A stretch of 64,000 nt of DNA, from NCBI RefSeq assembly GCF_000235425.2, contig NZ_KI912266.1, forward strand, positions 5,714,166 to 5,778,165, read 5' to 3'. How positions within the stretch are numbered: the stretch's first letter is position 1; every line of letters starts with the position of its first letter. Of the stretch, positions 26,381 through 36,057 are shown one piece after another. The position numbers were made by a program, and so were the translations under genes. Source of the DNA: Pseudofrankia saprophytica. GTDB taxonomy: Bacteria; Actinomycetota; Actinomycetes; Frankiales; Frankiaceae. The notes under the pieces are model-generated. The model was given only the letters and a program-made list of their open reading frames with translations, did not search any database and was not told the origin of the DNA.

Positions 26381-26640
26381 TGTGGGGTGCGAATGGACGG
26401 TCAGGGGTGCTGAGCTGGTCGAACGCGTCAGGGATCATGCGGGCCATGGTGTCGACCGTCGTGTTCCTGCTGATCCGTAGGCTGCTCGGTGCGGCCGGTC
26501 TCGGTGGTCGGCCGGACGAGAAGGACGTCGAGATCGCCGTCCTGCGCCATCAGATGGCGGTGCTGCATCGCCAGGTCGCCCGGCCGCGGTACGCCCCGTT
26601 CGATCGGATGCTGCTGGCCACCCTGGCCCAGCGACCCTGC
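26381..26640 (+). mobile_element. Remnant of an rve-type IS (left end and transposase N-terminus)
   Basis: The segment starts with TGTGGGGTGCGAA, nearly identical to the left terminal repeat of the IS at 61967. From 26446 it encodes an N-terminal transposase piece (FLLIRRLLGAAG, VEIAVLRHQMAVLHRQVARPR, FDRMLLATLAQ) matching the starts of the other IS transposases in this window. It then breaks off into unrelated sequence. The rest of the element and its catalytic domain are missing. Confidence 0.75.
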
Positions 26641-26699
26641 CGCGGCCACCAGCCACGCGGGCGCCACCGACCCGCCGGCCAGCGTCGCCGCCCATGGCG

Positions 26700-27344
26700 G
26701 GCACAGTTCCCCATACCCGCCAGCGACCTGACCCTCCCGGGCTGGGCGCCTCAGGTCAGCGCCGAGGTGTCCACACTCGCCGCCCGCCGCCGCCAGATCA
26801 CCGGCACATCTATGCCGACGCTGCTCGATCCCGACGACGCGGCCGTGGTGCTCGCGACCCAGACCACAGACGGAATGTGCGCCGCGCTGCTCGTGGCCAC
26901 ATTCCTGGCCGGCGGAGACCCAGACAGAGTCGACATCGCCGCCACCCCCAGGTGCCGACGCCCGCGACCGGACAAGGCCTCACGCAAACGGCCTGGCACT
27001 ACCCGCTCGCCCGCGGACGGGTGACCGTGGTACGGATCACCGGCCTCGCCCCGCACATCGAGCGAGGTTTCAGCCTGGCGACGTTCGGGATCGGCGACGT
27101 CCTGCGGGCCGTCCGCTCGGCCACCGCCCAGCTGCCAGCAGGCCAGCCACGCACCGTCGACGTACATCTCACCGGCGGCTACAAGGCCGCGCTGCAGCAC
27201 ACGCTGGCACTCGCCGAGATCCTGCGGTCGACCGCCTACCCCGACAGCGTCGAGGTCACCGCCTGCTACCTGTTCGAGCAGACCGCCACGCCGGTCGCCG
27301 GCGCCCAGCCACCGCCCCTCACCGAGATCGGGCTCCGCACCTGA
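26700..27344 (+). pseudogene. CARF-like (APE2256-type) gene remnant, 5'-truncated and frameshifted
   Basis: Two frames together encode one domain. The first gives VSAEVSTLAARRRQ and DDAAVVLATQTTDGMCAALL; after a shift in the CCCCC run at about 26946-26950 the second gives VTVVRITGLAPHIERGFSL, VDVHLTGGYKAALQHTLALA and VEVTACYLFEQTATPV. The LTGGYKA motif, the AATxTxDG strand and the overall strand order resemble APE2256-type CRISPR-associated CARF domains, which sense cyclic oligoadenylate. The usual N-terminal strand is missing, replaced by the IS remnant. Family assignment is by eye; no cas genes or CRISPR repeats are nearby. Confidence 0.5.
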
Positions 27345-27397
27345 ACGGCTCCTCACCCTCGACGCAGTTACATTCGCCAGGCCGTACGTGCCGTTCT

Positions 27398-28249
27398 TCA
27401 TCGAACTCGATCGCCGCGCAGCTCCAACCGGCCGTGCGTGACTACCGGGCTTCCGGCGGAGTCCGCTTCGAATGCGTAGCGGAACGGACCGGCCTCGTAG
27501 ATACCGACCCGCAGATCATCACCGACGAAGGCCGGTGAGGCGAACCGCACCGCGACCCGCTGGACCCGGTCCGGGTCGCCGCCGGCCACCGCGTCGACGA
27601 GGCCCTGCGCACACAGCGCCATCGTGCACAGCCCATGCAGGAACGGCCGGTCGAATCCACCGCGACGGGCGGCGGCCACATCGAAGTGGTGATCCGACCA
27701 GTCCCCCGACACCTCCGCGTACCGGCGCGGCATGTCGGCGTCCACCGTCACCGCGTACTCCCCCACCGGGCGCTGCCGTGCGTCGGCAGGAAAGGAATGG
27801 TCGGGAACGGGCGGTCCGATCGCTCCGCAGGTGGCATTCAGGTAGACGGTCGTCCACAGCTGCTCGGCGACAACCTCGCCACGCCCGTCCAGCGTCGAGT
27901 AGCGCAGCGTGACAAGCGCATTCCGACCCACTGGCCGGGCCGCGAAGCCGTGCACCCAGGTCCGCAGCGGCTCGCCGGGGACCAGCGGCCGGTGCAGCAC
28001 GACATCGTGCTCACCGTGCACCCCGCCCGAGGCCGACGCCTGTACCTCCCTGCCGACCAGCGCCCCTCGGCCGGCCTCCTGCGCCGCCCAGATCTGGGTC
28101 ACGATCGCGACCGCTGGCACTGCCAGGCCGGCCCGCGTCCGCGCCGACCGATCACCGGTAGCCACGGCGTAACGCCGGATCAGGTCGGCATCCAGAGATC
28201 CCGGAAAAGGCCCCGTCGACTCCCCGACAAACACTCCAGCCTCGGTCAT
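27398..28249 (-). CDS. MaoC-like (double hotdog) dehydratase
   Basis: A 283-residue protein with two hotdog halves. The second half carries the hydratase-2 signature YAEVSGDWSDHHFDVAAA and the following FDRPFLHGLCTMAL, with Asp and His in the catalytic positions. Proteins like this hydrate enoyl-CoAs in fatty acid or steroid side-chain degradation. It starts at an ATG at 28249 with a weak ribosome site. It stands alone between degraded segments, so its pathway partners are not obvious. Confidence 0.83.
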   Translation of the reverse strand: MTEAGVFVGESTGPFPGSLDADLIRRYAVATGDRSARTRAGLAVPAVAIVTQIWAAQEAGRGALVGREVQASASGGVHGEHDVVLHRPLVPGEPLRTWVHGFAARPVGRNALVTLRYSTLDGRGEVVAEQLWTTVYLNATCGAIGPPVPDHSFPADARQRPVGEYAVTVDADMPRRYAEVSGDWSDHHFDVAAARRGGFDRPFLHGLCTMALCAQGLVDAVAGGDPDRVQRVAVRFASPAFVGDDLRVGIYEAGPFRYAFEADSAGSPVVTHGRLELRGDRVR

Positions 28250-28479
28250 CCGAGCACCGCCCCGCCTCTCATGCGGAACTACTGGTCAACACAGGGCGCT
28301 CGGGGTCGAGCCCACCCGACCGAAGTCGGCCCTGGTGCGCTCGATGACGAACTTCGCCTGCACTCGGGCCTGCACTGGCTCCACGTCACGCTCCTACTCG
28401 ACGGCCAAGGCCAGCTGCGGGCCGACCCGCACCAGGTCGAAAGTCGCCAGTCGGCCTCGGCCAGCTCTACGAGGCTCGC

Positions 28480-28670
28480 GACCGAGACCAAGGCCTCCTA
28501 CAAGACCACGGAACTGTGGGTCTACCTAGCCATGGTCGTGGCCGCGCTCATCGCCTCCAACGCGGTCGACACCACCTCCGGCCACGACGACTACTTCCGC
28601 GCCGACAAGGCCTGGTTCTACACCGTCCTACTTACTCGTCGCCACCCGCCAACTCGCCCTCGCTGACGCC
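28480..28670 (+). pseudogene. Remnant of a small membrane protein
   Basis: One frame encodes ASYKTTELWVYLAMVVAALIA and then GHDDYFRADKAWFYTVLL. This resembles a class of short two-helix actinobacterial membrane proteins in which a KTTEL-type first helix is followed by DDYFRADRAW and a second helix. Here the second helix continues only after a frame change (YLLVATRQLALAD). No start or clean upstream frame is seen. Identification rests on pattern memory and is tentative. Confidence 0.35.
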
Positions 28671-28699
28671 AGCCACGCGAACGATCACCAGCAGACTCA

Positions 28700-30005
28700 C
28701 CCCACAGCCCGCCACCGGCCGCCACAACGGCCACGACTGTGATCCAGCCCTGAACACAAGATCACGCCCACCCAGGGCTCACCACGATCAAGCGCAGGCA
28801 AGATCATCATTTAGCGGATCCAAACATGCAGTTCACAGACCTGCGCGCCGGCCCACTAGTCGGGAACCGAAAGCCGCACCCGCGGATTAAGAGCCAGCTA
28901 TATTAAATGCCGGAACGTGCCGAATAATGATGGAAAATGTTTATGTCGTCGCAGTTCTCAAAATTCTTGTCGGCGTTTTTTGATACCGGCTGTTGGCCCG
29001 TGCCGGTCAGTGTTAGCGCGTCCACGCCCAATCCACGCCCACAACGGTCATGGCCAGCGCGGGCTGTCCGCATCCGCCGCTCACGCCGCATGCGCACATC
29101 AGGAACAGCTGCGGCCGACCGCACGCGGTCTGCACCCTCCCCCACTCGACATCGCCTGGCAGCCCAAAAGACGCGGCCCAGACCCACCGCACGCGCCTGC
29201 CCAGCCCCGACGACAACAGCGCAGCCGATCAGACGCATCGACCGCTCCGGTGGTCTCCCCCACGCATATCAAAGGGACGCGATCGGGCGCTGACCAGCGA
29301 AATCGCATACTTGCGCCCTTCGGGCCCGCCAGCAGTTCGTGCCACTGAAATTGGACCGGACCGAATCACCATGTCTGCGAATGGGCTGGTGCCGGCGGTC
29401 GTCACGGAGTTCACGCCAGGGCCAACTTCAGTGGCACAGACCGACAGGCTGTCGGCCGTTACCACGATCGTGACGAGCAAGGCCTGTCGTCGAATCTGAC
29501 CCGCCCTGGCCAGGCTTGGATGTGGGTCATCTTCGCTGTCAATGGACACCCACCTCCGCGATGCCACCTTCGGGTGGTTATGGCGCAGCTCCCCTGCCTC
29601 CTCCCAGGTGCCGCCGCGTCCTCGACGAAGCCACAGGTCCAGGTGGAGCGCCCCCAGCGAAGCGAGGACGAAGGATCTGGGCCTGCGGCGAGCGAGGACC
29701 ACACCCGGCTGCGAGGAGGGTTGGGGGGGCGGGGTCAAGACTCGTTCACGATCAAGCCCGTTGAAGATCGCCAAGTGGGGCCAGTGTCATGCACAAGTGG
29801 GACCACCGGGCGTGCCCATAACCGCACGTAAGTTCCTGCCCGCGCGACTCGGGACTACCTCGCTGCGTCGCTGCGACGCGTAGGCGATCGACGCGACGGA
29901 ACGTGACCGTCGAGCTCGCGGTCGAGCTGCCGCCGCCGCTGCTGGTGCGAGGCGGGTCACGAACTCGGCGGCGGCGTTCAGGGAGGGCCGCCAGCCCGGG
30001 TTGGG
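28700..30005. other. Gene-poor interval
   Basis: About 1.3 kb without a supported gene. An AT-richer patch lies at about 28890-28990. Several open frames of 60-180 codons exist on both strands (for example 29229-29774 minus), but none shows a recognisable domain or a convincing ribosome site. A short hairpin (GCGTCG/CGACGC) sits at about 29864-29879. It may be decayed DNA between rearranged blocks. Confidence 0.5.
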
Positions 30006-31163
30006 CTATTCCAGGTAGCCGTGAAGCTTCTCCGAACGTGAAGGGTGGCGCAGTTTCGCGAGCGCCTTCGATTCGATCTGCCGGATGCGCTCGCGGGTGA
30101 CCCCGAACTCGTGGCCGACTTCCTCGAGCGTTCTGGGACGACCGTCTGTCAGGCCGTACCGGAGCCGGACGACCTGCCGTTCCCGGTCGGGCAGAGTACG
30201 CAGGACGGCGTCGAGCTGTTCCTGGAAAAGCCCGACGGTGGCCGCCTCGAACGGGACGACCGCGTCCGAGTCCTCGATGAGGTCGCCGAAATGGGCACTG
30301 GCGTCCTCGCCGATCGGCGTGTCCAGTGACACCGGCTCCCGGGAGATCATGAGGATTTCCCGGACCCGCTGCGGCGTCAGGTCCATCTCCGCCGCGAGCT
30401 CCTCCGGACTCGGGTCCCGGCCGAGTTCGGACACGAGCTGCCGCTGGACACGAACCAGCCGGTTGATTATCTCGACGAGGTGCACCGGGATACGGATGGT
30501 GCGCGCCTGATCGGCGAGGGATCGGGAAATCGCCTGCCGGATCCACCAGGTTGCGTAGGTGGAGAACTTGAAACCCTTCGCATAGTCGAACTTCTCGACC
30601 GCGCGGATCAGACCGAGGTTTCCTTCCTGGACAACGTCCAGGAAGGGCATGCCGCGGCTGACGTAACGCTTCGCGACCGACACGACGAGCCGCAGATTGG
30701 CCTCGACCAGCCGGCGTTTGGCGATGTTCCCGTCTGCTTCCACGGCCTCCAGGTCGCGGCGTTCCCGCGGGGTCGTCGCACCCGTCGCGGTCGCGAGCTT
30801 GTGGGCAGCGAACACCCCTGCCTCGATCCGCTTGGCGAGATCAACCTCCCCTTCGGCGGTCAGCAAGGCGACTTTCCCGATGTCCCTGAGGTACACCCGC
30901 ACCGGGTCAGTGGCCGGAGCGTCGCTTGCCGGCTTCTCAGGCCCACGCCGCCGGCTCGCGGCGGGGGCCGCGTCCGGAGCATCGACGATCTCGATGTCGG
31001 TGGGTAGTCCCGCAACTGCCTCGGTCGGCTCAGGCTGTAGGCGGGCCACCTGCCCGGTGGTCGTCACGTCGGCGGCTGCGGCGACACCGGTGTCCCCACC
31101 TTGGACGAGGAGATCCTTGATCCGCTTCCCGAGGGCCTCTCGCGGCTCGATGCCAGTGGCCAT
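30006..31163 (-). CDS. Principal-type RNA polymerase sigma factor (SigA/HrdB-like)
   Basis: A 385-residue sigma-70. Region 1.2 reads [20 protein letters not shown], region 2 has [17 protein letters not shown] and [21 protein letters not shown], region 3 follows, and region 4.2 has [20 protein letters not shown]. These allow -10 and -35 recognition. The N-terminal acidic region is short (about 90 residues), so it could be a secondary HrdA/SigB-type paralogue rather than the essential housekeeping sigma. The ATG at 31163 is taken as start; a GTG at 31196 is possible. Confidence 0.9.
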   Translation of the reverse strand: MATGIEPREALGKRIKDLLVQGGDTGVAAAADVTTTGQVARLQPEPTEAVAGLPTDIEIVDAPDAAPAASRRRGPEKPASDAPATDPVRVYLRDIGKVALLTAEGEVDLAKRIEAGVFAAHKLATATGATTPRERRDLEAVEADGNIAKRRLVEANLRLVVSVAKRYVSRGMPFLDVVQEGNLGLIRAVEKFDYAKGFKFSTYATWWIRQAISRSLADQARTIRIPVHLVEIINRLVRVQRQLVSELGRDPSPEELAAEMDLTPQRVREILMISREPVSLDTPIGEDASAHFGDLIEDSDAVVPFEAATVGLFQEQLDAVLRTLPDRERQVVRLRYGLTDGRPRTLEEVGHEFGVTRERIRQIESKALAKLRHPSRSEKLHGYLE

Positions 31164-31284
31164 GGACGGAACATCACTTCCTCTCCTGAGCACCACGCTA
31201 CGTGAGAACGAACCGCAGGAGGGATCACGTCCGCGCTCCTGCGAACAGCGCGCTCTGGAGACGACGGGGTAGGTGGGCGCGCAG

Positions 31285-32231
31285 TCAGCGCGTCGACGGG
31301 GATGGTGTCGTGGAGGACGAAGGGTTGAGTAGGGCGTAGACCAGCCCTGCGAAGCCCGACGTTGGCGTCGCTGAAGGTTGCTGGGTGGGTGTCACGCTGA
31401 CCGTCGGCGTCGGCGTCGGCGTCGGCGTTGGCGTTGGCTCCGGCTTTTGCGTCGGCGTTGGCGTCGGCGGGCTGGTCGACAGGCTCGTGAGCCGCCCGCT
31501 GGATGGGCTTGCGGCCGTCGCGGATGGGGGGATGGCTGGGGTCGTAACGGTCGGTGCCAGCGAGAGCGCTGTGGTGTCGCCGCTGGCGTGGCCGTGGTGA
31601 CGACCGAGCAGCGCGAGCAGCCCGGCGAGCACCAGCACCATCGCGCCTGCGGGGCCGACGATAGCGATCGTGACCCATCGGGGGCGACTCCAGCTGGTGG
31701 ACGCGGAATGGCGGAGGGTGTCTGCGGGGGTCCGGTCGAGCTCGGCAGGCGGTTCGGCTTTCCCACGGAGGTGGGTGCGTGGGGGCAACATGGTGGCTGC
31801 CGCGCGCCGGTATCGGTTGATCTCGACATCCACGGCGTCGGGCAGCCATCCCTCGCCGAGCAGGCCGCGCGACGCCGTCGGGACCGTGACGCTGCCGACC
31901 CGCACGTCGAGTTCGCCGGCGAGGCGGCCGCACAGGTCGATGATGTCGGCGCATTCGGCCCGCTGTTTCGGTGACTTCGCCAGGCAGCGGACCAGTACGA
32001 GCCGCAACGGCCAAGGGACGGGCTCCCAGTCGGGGTCCGCGTATTCGATGCGGTGATAGACGGCGATGTCGCTGCCGAACGGGTACTCGCCGGTCGCCGC
32101 GAAGTAGGCGGTCGCGCCCAGAGAGAACACGTCCGAGGAGCGCTCCGCCTGTCCGTCGATGACCTGCTCCGGCGACATGAACGCGGGCGTTCCCATCGTG
32201 TAGCGTGCCAGAACCCGATCCGGGGCCGTGA
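31285..32231 (-). pseudogene. Ser/Thr protein kinase, N-lobe and catalytic loop missing
   Basis: About 315 residues remain. The first recognisable motif is the activation segment YTMGTPAFMSPEQVIDG, followed by the C-lobe (SSDVFSLGATAYFAATGEYPF), a transmembrane segment near VTIAIVGPAGAMVLVLAGLL and a Pro/Thr-rich extracellular tail. The glycine loop, the ATP-binding lysine, the catalytic HRDxKxxN and the DFG motif are absent because the sequence stops at the IS boundary near 32230. The other IS flank does not resume the kinase. It was a PknB-like receptor kinase and is now inactive. Confidence 0.85.
31403..31437. repeat. GTCGGC/GTTGGC hexanucleotide tandem repeat
   Basis: About six copies of a six-base unit encode the Pro-Thr dipeptide run in the extracellular tail of the truncated kinase. 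It is a coding microsatellite, not an independent element. Confidence 0.8.
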
Positions 32232-33362
32232 CCTGCACTTTCTCTGCTCGGTCAGGCGGCGCGGTGGTACTCGTTGATCACGCCGCTGAGGACCTTATGG
32301 CGGCGGATCGGCCCGTCGAGGGGCGTGACGGTGGCCGGGTCGTGGTTCGGTGGGCGTTGGCCTCGTCCTTGGTGGGGGCGGTGGTCGTTGTAGTGGCGGG
32401 CGTACTGGTCGAGCACGGCCGTGGTGTGGCGTTCTCCGTAGGCGAGGATCTTGTCGGTGCATTCCTCTCGGACTGAGCGGATGAACCGCTCGGCGTAGCA
32501 GTTCGCCCGCGGGGTCCGCGGCGGGGTCCGCACGACCTGGATGCCTTCGGAAGCGAAGACGTCGTCGAACGCCTGCGTGTATTTCGCGTCTCGGTCGCGG
32601 ATCAGGAACCGGAACGCGTCGGTCCGGCCGTCGAGATCCATGGCGAGCTGGCGTGCCTGCTGGGTCACCCAGGCTCCGGTCGGGTGGGCGGTGACGCCGA
32701 GGATGTGGACGCGGCGCGTCTGTATTTCCATCACGAACAGGACGTACAGCCGGCGCAGGACGATCGTGTCGAGGTGGAAGAAGTCGGTGGCCAGCAGTCC
32801 GCTGGCCTGGGCGTGGAGGAAGGTGCGCCAGGTGGTGTCGGCGTGCCGTCGCGGCGCCGAGCCGAGACCCGCGCCAGCGAGGATGCGACGTACCGTGCCG
32901 GTGCCGATCCGGTGGCCCAGGCCGAGGAGTTCTCCCTGGATGCGGCGATGCCCCCAGGTGGGATTGTCCCGAGCGAGGCGGATCACCAGCGTCCGCAGCT
33001 GTTCATCCACCGGCGGACGGCCGACCCGATGCGGGTAGGTCCAGCGCCGACGGACCAGGAGGCGATGCCACGCCAGCAACGTCGCCGGGGTCACCAGCCG
33101 GCACGACCGGACCTCCCCAGGTAGCAGCCGGGCCAGCGCGGCCAGGACCGCGCGATCCGGCCAGGTGAACCGGGGACGTCCGACCTGGCGGCGCAGGACC
33201 GCGACCTCGTGGCGCAGTACCAACAGTTCCGTCGTCCGCGCCGCGTCGCTGCGCGTCAGCAGGACGAGCCAGCCGAACACCCTCACCATGACCAGATACA
33301 CCAAGCCACCACCATGAGCCACGATCATGCGCCATGAGGCCTGCCGGCGAAGTCGCAGGTCA
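32229..33362 (-). mobile_element. Insertion sequence, rve-type (copy 1)
   Basis: The element of about 1.13 kb carries one transposase gene. Reading inward, the left end is GACCTGCACTTTCTCTGC and the right end (reverse complement) GACCTGCGACTTCGCCGG, so imperfect terminal inverted repeats are visible. It interrupts or abuts a Ser/Thr kinase at its left side, while the right flank is unrelated DNA, which suggests a rearrangement after insertion. No clean target-site duplication was recognised. Confidence 0.75.
32252..33328 (-). CDS. IS transposase, integrase core (DDE)
   Basis: A 358-residue transposase. The N-terminal helix region reads [20 protein letters not shown] and [20 protein letters not shown]. 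The DDE core shows Asp in [10 protein letters not shown], Asp in [12 protein letters not shown] and Glu in [14 protein letters not shown]. It appears intact and would cut and join element ends. It belongs to the same family as the genes at 38343 and 62044 but is clearly divergent from them. Confidence 0.9.
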   Translation of the reverse strand: MIVAHGGGLVYLVMVRVFGWLVLLTRSDAARTTELLVLRHEVAVLRRQVGRPRFTWPDRAVLAALARLLPGEVRSCRLVTPATLLAWHRLLVRRRWTYPHRVGRPPVDEQLRTLVIRLARDNPTWGHRRIQGELLGLGHRIGTGTVRRILAGAGLGSAPRRHADTTWRTFLHAQASGLLATDFFHLDTIVLRRLYVLFVMEIQTRRVHILGVTAHPTGAWVTQQARQLAMDLDGRTDAFRFLIRDRDAKYTQAFDDVFASEGIQVVRTPPRTPRANCYAERFIRSVREECTDKILAYGERHTTAVLDQYARHYNDHRPHQGRGQRPPNHDPATVTPLDGPIRRHKVLSGVINEYHRAA

Positions 33363-33676
33363 ACGGCCCGAAACTGGGTTCTGGCACGGTACAGGCAACG
33401 GTGACAACAATGCTCATGGTGGGAGCTCTCCGATACTACGAATGTGGCTATTCCGCCAATGCTGGCTCATACGCAGAGTAATTGCCTGCGACGGCCTGAA
33501 AGGAAAGGCGGTGGTGCCGGCGCGGGGAAGAAATCTGGTAGGCGTCGATATCTGGTCGCCGTGCCGGCGGTACTGCCAATGCGGCGCTGGCGGCCGTGTC
33601 ACCGTCGCTGGCTGGACCTGGCCCGGTAGTGGCGGGCTGGCCGGCGCATAATTGCGTTTTGACCGCGCATGGTTCT
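33363..33676. other. Gap with no supported gene
   Basis: About 310 bp between the IS right end and the TetR gene. The kinase sequence interrupted on the other side of the IS is not continued here. Nothing else is recognisable. Confidence 0.5.
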
Positions 33677-34270
33677 TCATGGCGTTGCGAGTGCGGCGAA
33701 GGACGCGTCGAGCAGGTCGCCCAGGTCGAGGCGGCCCCCGGAGACCGTCCAGCGGTCGACGGCGATGTCCAGGCAGTCCAGGGCGACGGCAGCTCGTACC
33801 AGCAGGCCCAGCGCCTCAGGCTGGGTGGAGCCGGTGCGTTCGGCGAGGGCCTGGGCCAGGATGGGGCGCCAGCCACACTGCTTCTCAAGCAGTCGGGCAC
33901 GCAACGCGGGCGTCTCCCTGATGAGGCGGGCCGTCGCGAGGGCGGCGCCCGGGTCGCGGCGGTAGTACTCGGCGACCGTGTCCAGGGCGCGTCGTAGCGC
34001 CGTCCAGTCGTCCTCGGCGGCGGGCCGGGCGCGCAGGATGTCGGCGACCCGCTGGCCCCGGGCCTCGAAGGCGCCGATGACGGCGTCCTCCTTGGTCTCG
34101 AAGTAGCGCAGGAAGGTGTTGCGCGACACCCGGGCCGCCGCGGCTACCTCGTTGATGGTGACCCGGTCGAAGCCCTCCCGCTGGAACAGCTCCAAGGCAA
34201 CCTGGGCCAGCTCGGCCCGGATAGCGGCCCGGGCGATGTCTCTCGTCCTGGTACTCACGCCTCCGCTCAC
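33677..34270 (-). CDS. TetR-family transcriptional regulator
   Basis: A 197-residue regulator with RAAIRAELAQVALELFQREGF, helix-turn-helix INEVAAAARVSRNTFLRYF, and a helical C-terminal domain of the MftR/TetR_C17-like type (PGAALATARLIRETPALRARL). GTG at 34270 or 34258 may start it. It is divergent from a SnoaL-like gene 149 bp away. The interval contains CCATCA and TGATGG as a split inverted repeat that could be its operator. Confidence 0.87.
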   Translation of the reverse strand: MSGGVSTRTRDIARAAIRAELAQVALELFQREGFDRVTINEVAAAARVSRNTFLRYFETKEDAVIGAFEARGQRVADILRARPAAEDDWTALRRALDTVAEYYRRDPGAALATARLIRETPALRARLLEKQCGWRPILAQALAERTGSTQPEALGLLVRAAVALDCLDIAVDRWTVSGGRLDLGDLLDASFAALATP

Positions 34271-34419
34271 CCTGCAACTCTACACCTCGTCTGGCGATGC
34301 GCCCCATCATGGTAACTTGGCCTCGGTGATGGGACCGAGTGTCAGTACTTGCCACCCTCGCCGGCTGGCCAGGCCTCGGTAGCCGCAGGTGGGGATCGGG
34401 ATCGATAAGGAGTGCATGC

Positions 34420-34854
34420 GTGAGTGCGGCAGAGAACAAAAAAGTGGTGCTGAGTTTCTTCGCGAACCTGTCGGCGGGGCACCTCGGCGCCGCCTTGGGC
34501 CTGTTAGACGAGAAAGCCACGTGGCGGGTGTCCGGAAAGCCGGAGTACATCCCGCTGGCCGGCACCTACAGCAAGCAGGAGATCGCCGGACTGGTGGCCA
34601 TGGTAAGGAAGGCCATGCCGGGCGGGATACGACTGACAGTTACTGGGAGCATTGCGGAAGGTGACCGGGTCGCGGTCGAAGCCGAGGTGCGCGGGGTGTC
34701 TCCCGCGGGGAAGGTGTACGACAACCGGATCTTCTTCGCCGTGGACGTGCGCGACGGCACGATCCGGTCCATACGCGAGTACTACGACACCATCCACACC
34801 AACGAGGTTCTGTTCGGCAGGATCTACCCAAGTGAGGTCCTGGCGCAGAAGTGA
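34420..34854 (+). CDS. SnoaL-like / NTF2-fold protein
   Basis: A 144-residue protein of the ketosteroid-isomerase-like SnoaL group: VVLSFFANLSAGHLGAALGL, EKATWRVSGKPEYIPLAG, VAVEAEVRGVSPAGKVYDN and IREYYDTIHTNEVLFG. AAGGAG seven bases before the GTG at 34420 fixes the start. Being divergent from the TetR gene suggests it is that regulator's target. The reaction is unknown; isomerisation or epoxide/ester hydrolysis occur in the family. Confidence 0.85.
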   Translation: MSAAENKKVVLSFFANLSAGHLGAALGLLDEKATWRVSGKPEYIPLAGTYSKQEIAGLVAMVRKAMPGGIRLTVTGSIAEGDRVAVEAEVRGVSPAGKVYDNRIFFAVDVRDGTIRSIREYYDTIHTNEVLFGRIYPSEVLAQK

Positions 34855-35218
34855 CCTCTGGCCCGCCTTACTGGCCGTCCAGGTAAGGTACGAACGGCCA
34901 GCCACAATGGCCGCTATGTGCCTTTCCCCGGGGCGAGCATTAGGTCCTCGGCCCGGCGGCGACAGCACGACCCGACAGGGGGTCTGTCGCCTCCACCGAA
35001 CACGCCGAAATGATCAGTGAGACTCGGCAGCGTCTCGACGCAACCGCGGGCCCGCCTCGGTGGCACCGCTGTCCCCGGCGTTCTCGCTACCACCGCCGGT
35101 AGCCGTGGAGGTCACTGTCGAGTCCGCCTCAGAAGTGGTTACGCCGAGCACCGGGATACCACCCCAACTGTGAGTGCGGATGTACCGACTTTCGCGGAAC
35201 TGTCCGGGGTGAGGCGAC
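34855..35218. other. Intergenic region with a hairpin
   Basis: No gene is supported. CTGGCCGT at 34871-34878 pairs with ACGGCCAG at 34894-34901, an 8-bp stem shortly after the SnoaL-like stop, which may act as a terminator although no T-tract follows. The remainder up to the MFS remnant shows nothing recognisable. Confidence 0.45.
34871..34901 (+). terminator. Possible terminator hairpin after SnoaL-like gene
   Basis: An 8-bp perfect stem (CTGGCCGT/ACGGCCAG) with a 15-base loop begins 17 bp after the stop at 34854. There is no U-run, so intrinsic termination would be of the GC-rich actinobacterial kind at best. Confidence 0.35.
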
Positions 35219-35520
35219 TTACTTGGGATCAGCCCCGAGAAGGGTACCGCCGGCTACCAGACCCATCTCGGCGTGCGGCAGGTCCTCGGCGGTCGCCGGA
35301 TGGGTCCGGCGGGCGGCGAGGATGGCTAGAGCGACGAGCAGGGCGAGCACGGTGGCACCGCCGAGCATGGTGAAGCCGTGGGTGTAGCCGGCCTCCCGGG
35401 GTAGGCCGCTGGGCGTGGCGCCGGAGGTGACGATGCTGGCCATGAGCGCGGCGCCGATGGAGCCGCCGATGGTGCGGATGTTGGCGTTCATTCCTGAGGC
35501 GACGCGGTCGATCGCTGGCC
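35219..35520 (-). pseudogene. MFS transporter (DHA2/EmrB-like) C-terminal remnant
   Basis: The minus strand encodes RVASGMNANIRTIGGSIGAA, then LMASIVTSGA, GYTHGFTMLGGATVLALLV and a cytoplasmic tail. These are the last two transmembrane segments of a 14-helix drug-efflux transporter. Everything before the GMNANIRTIGG motif is gone; the upstream DNA does not encode transporter helices. The remaining piece is about 95 codons of an expected 480-500. Confidence 0.8.
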
Positions 35521-36057
35521 GCTCGATTGGCCTCTGGTGGCGCCTCCACCCCAGACGTCAGCCGGTCTGACACGAGGTATACGTGGCGGCCTCCGACCTG
35601 GGATGACGCGGATGCTGAGGGTTCTGTGTATGGGCATCCGCTGGATGTGACTGTGCCATGACGTCCGGACCGAAATCACCGACTATGTGCCGATCTTCGG
35701 TGAGCGGCATGTTCGTGCCCAGCACACCGCCGGCACGATCATCTCCGGCGGGCACCGGAACCCCACGAACCCCGACACCAGGACCGGCGGACAGACGACA
35801 CACCGAGACACCGAGACACCGAGACACCGCACGAACATGCCGGTCGCCGACACGAACCGCCGCAGCCGGCCGCCAAAGCCTCTGCCCGAAGCCACCAGCA
35901 GTCACCGGCTCATTGGCCTCCACGCCGACCTCGACGCCACCATCGGCTGGGCCACGGGACGACACCGCCTACTCTTGGCCGTCCTCCACCTCAAACCCCT
36001 CATGACCAGCACCGATGGCACGTCGCCCAGCGGTAAACTTGCCAGGGGGTTCGACCG
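35521..36057. other. Gap with short tandem repeat
   Basis: Over 500 bp between the transporter remnant and the diguanylate cyclase. No open frame shows a recognisable domain. It contains three full and one partial copies of ACACCGAG at 35800-35829. Confidence 0.5.
35800..35829. repeat. ACACCGAG tandem repeat (3.75 copies)
   Basis: An 8-bp unit repeated without interruption. No gene function is apparent, and it is too short and uninterrupted to be a CRISPR array. Confidence 0.8.

Noticed and set aside
29229-29774. 181-codon minus-strand frame in the gene-poor interval
   Set aside because: No recognisable domain, no ribosome site, and composition like non-coding GC-rich DNA.
31403-31437. GTCGGC repeats considered as a CRISPR or regulatory repeat
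   Set aside because: Uninterrupted six-base units encoding a Pro-Thr tail of the kinase.
33363-33900. Search for the missing kinase N-lobe on the other side of IS copy 1
   Set aside because: Neither strand encodes a glycine loop, HRD or DFG motif there.
35800-35829. ACACCGAG repeats considered as a CRISPR array
   Set aside because: Only 8 bp long, with no spacers.
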